A DNA stretch of 29,069 nucleotides from a virus, in IMG/VR virus record IMGVR_UViG_3300029787_000099, positions 1-29,069 of that record. One strand, given 5' to 3'. Position 1 is the first letter of the stretch. Each line of letters opens with the position of its first letter. Both the position numbers and the translations under genes were made by a program. This document shows positions 28,985 through 29,069 of the stretch, in pieces. The notes beneath the pieces are model-generated. The model did no database searches. It was given only the letters and a program-made list of their open reading frames with translations, and had not been told where the DNA came from.

Positions 28985-28986
28985 TT
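28958..28986 (+). promoter_or_regulatory. Promoter TTTACT-17-TATATT
   Basis: TTTACT (28958-28963), 17 bases, TATATT (28981-28986), spacer with TGATCA as at 26690. It would drive the partial gene at 29015, which has TAGGAG a few bases before its ATG. Confidence 0.72.
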
Positions 28987-29014
28987 ATTTATATTAACTT
29001 TATAGGAGTAAATT

Positions 29015-29069
29015 ATGTTATGTTCAATGTGTAGAACTAAAATACCTACCGAACGCAATAGGTTAGGTT
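29015..29069 (+). CDS. Partial small protein beginning with a CxxC knuckle (3' end outside window)
   Basis: ATG after TATAGGAGTAAATT; only 18 codons are visible, reading MLCSMCRTKIPTERNRLG. The CSMC knuckle suggests another small zinc-ribbon protein like those at 25899 and 27029. It is cut by the window end, so length and family cannot be judged. Confidence 0.6.
   Translation, partial: MLCSMCRTKIPTERNRLG

Noticed and set aside
28741-29058. 105-aa minus-strand ORF at the right end
   Set aside because: Antisense to the 107-aa gene, the promoter repeat and the next gene; no start signals.

Overview
The window looks like about 29 kb of a dsDNA tailed bacteriophage genome. It is AT-rich and almost fully coding, with start/stop overlaps throughout. 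The replication set is encoded by the phage itself, and many tiny genes sit at the right-hand end. The gene complement (family A DNA polymerase, archaeo-eukaryotic-type primase, UvrD-like and SNF2-like helicases, Cas4/RecB-like nuclease, thymidylate synthase family enzyme, 2OG-Fe(II) oxygenase, DUF932 protein) resembles marine podovirus-like phages of Alphaproteobacteria, such as the HMO-2011-type group. That placement is inference: no portal, capsid, tail tube or large terminase gene is inside the window. No integrase, repressor, RNA polymerase, tRNA or CRISPR was seen.

Layout. (1) 1-6724 (+): end of the virion module. It holds four large low-complexity proteins: a Gln/Gly/Ala-rich helical protein cut by the window edge, two large unknown proteins (836 and 737 aa, the second with a Gly/Ala-rich hydrophobic stretch), and a proline-rich protein with a Gly-repeat linker. 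(2) 6716-8161 (-): one opposing gene, an SNF2-type helicase. (3) 8162-8498: a divergent control region with direct repeats, an inverted repeat and promoter-like elements. (4) 8499-20727 (+): the replication, recombination and nucleotide module. It runs SSB-like protein, strong terminator, primase, UvrD-like helicase, PD-(D/E)XK nuclease, DNA-modification-like genes, Cas4/RecB-like nuclease, HD nucleotidase, DUF1599-like protein, cytidylyltransferase, DNA polymerase and HTH protein. (5) 20827-25133: DUF932 protein, several unknowns, terminase small subunit, a 45-aa conserved phage protein and a 2OG-Fe(II) oxygenase. (6) 25192-29069: a run of very small genes separated by structured non-coding segments and individual promoters.

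Two things stand out. First, 14040-18549 packs together an aGPT-Pplase/HMUDK-helical-like protein, a GT-A glycosyltransferase resembling TET-associated glycosyltransferases, a thymidylate-synthase-family enzyme with a dUMP-type Asn, an HD 5'-nucleotidase, a DUF1599-like protein and a TagD-like cytidylyltransferase. Together they suggest that this phage replaces or decorates thymine through 5-hydroxymethyl-dU and a glycosyl or other hypermodification. Second, three successive intergenic regions (25501-25717, 26100-26261, 26547-26680) contain long complementary arms. In two of them the arms clearly interleave as H-type pseudoknots, which suggests a family of phage structured RNAs. A recurrent promoter signature (TTTACY, 16-17 bp, TATANT-like) in most larger gaps fits transcription by the host sigma-70 enzyme.
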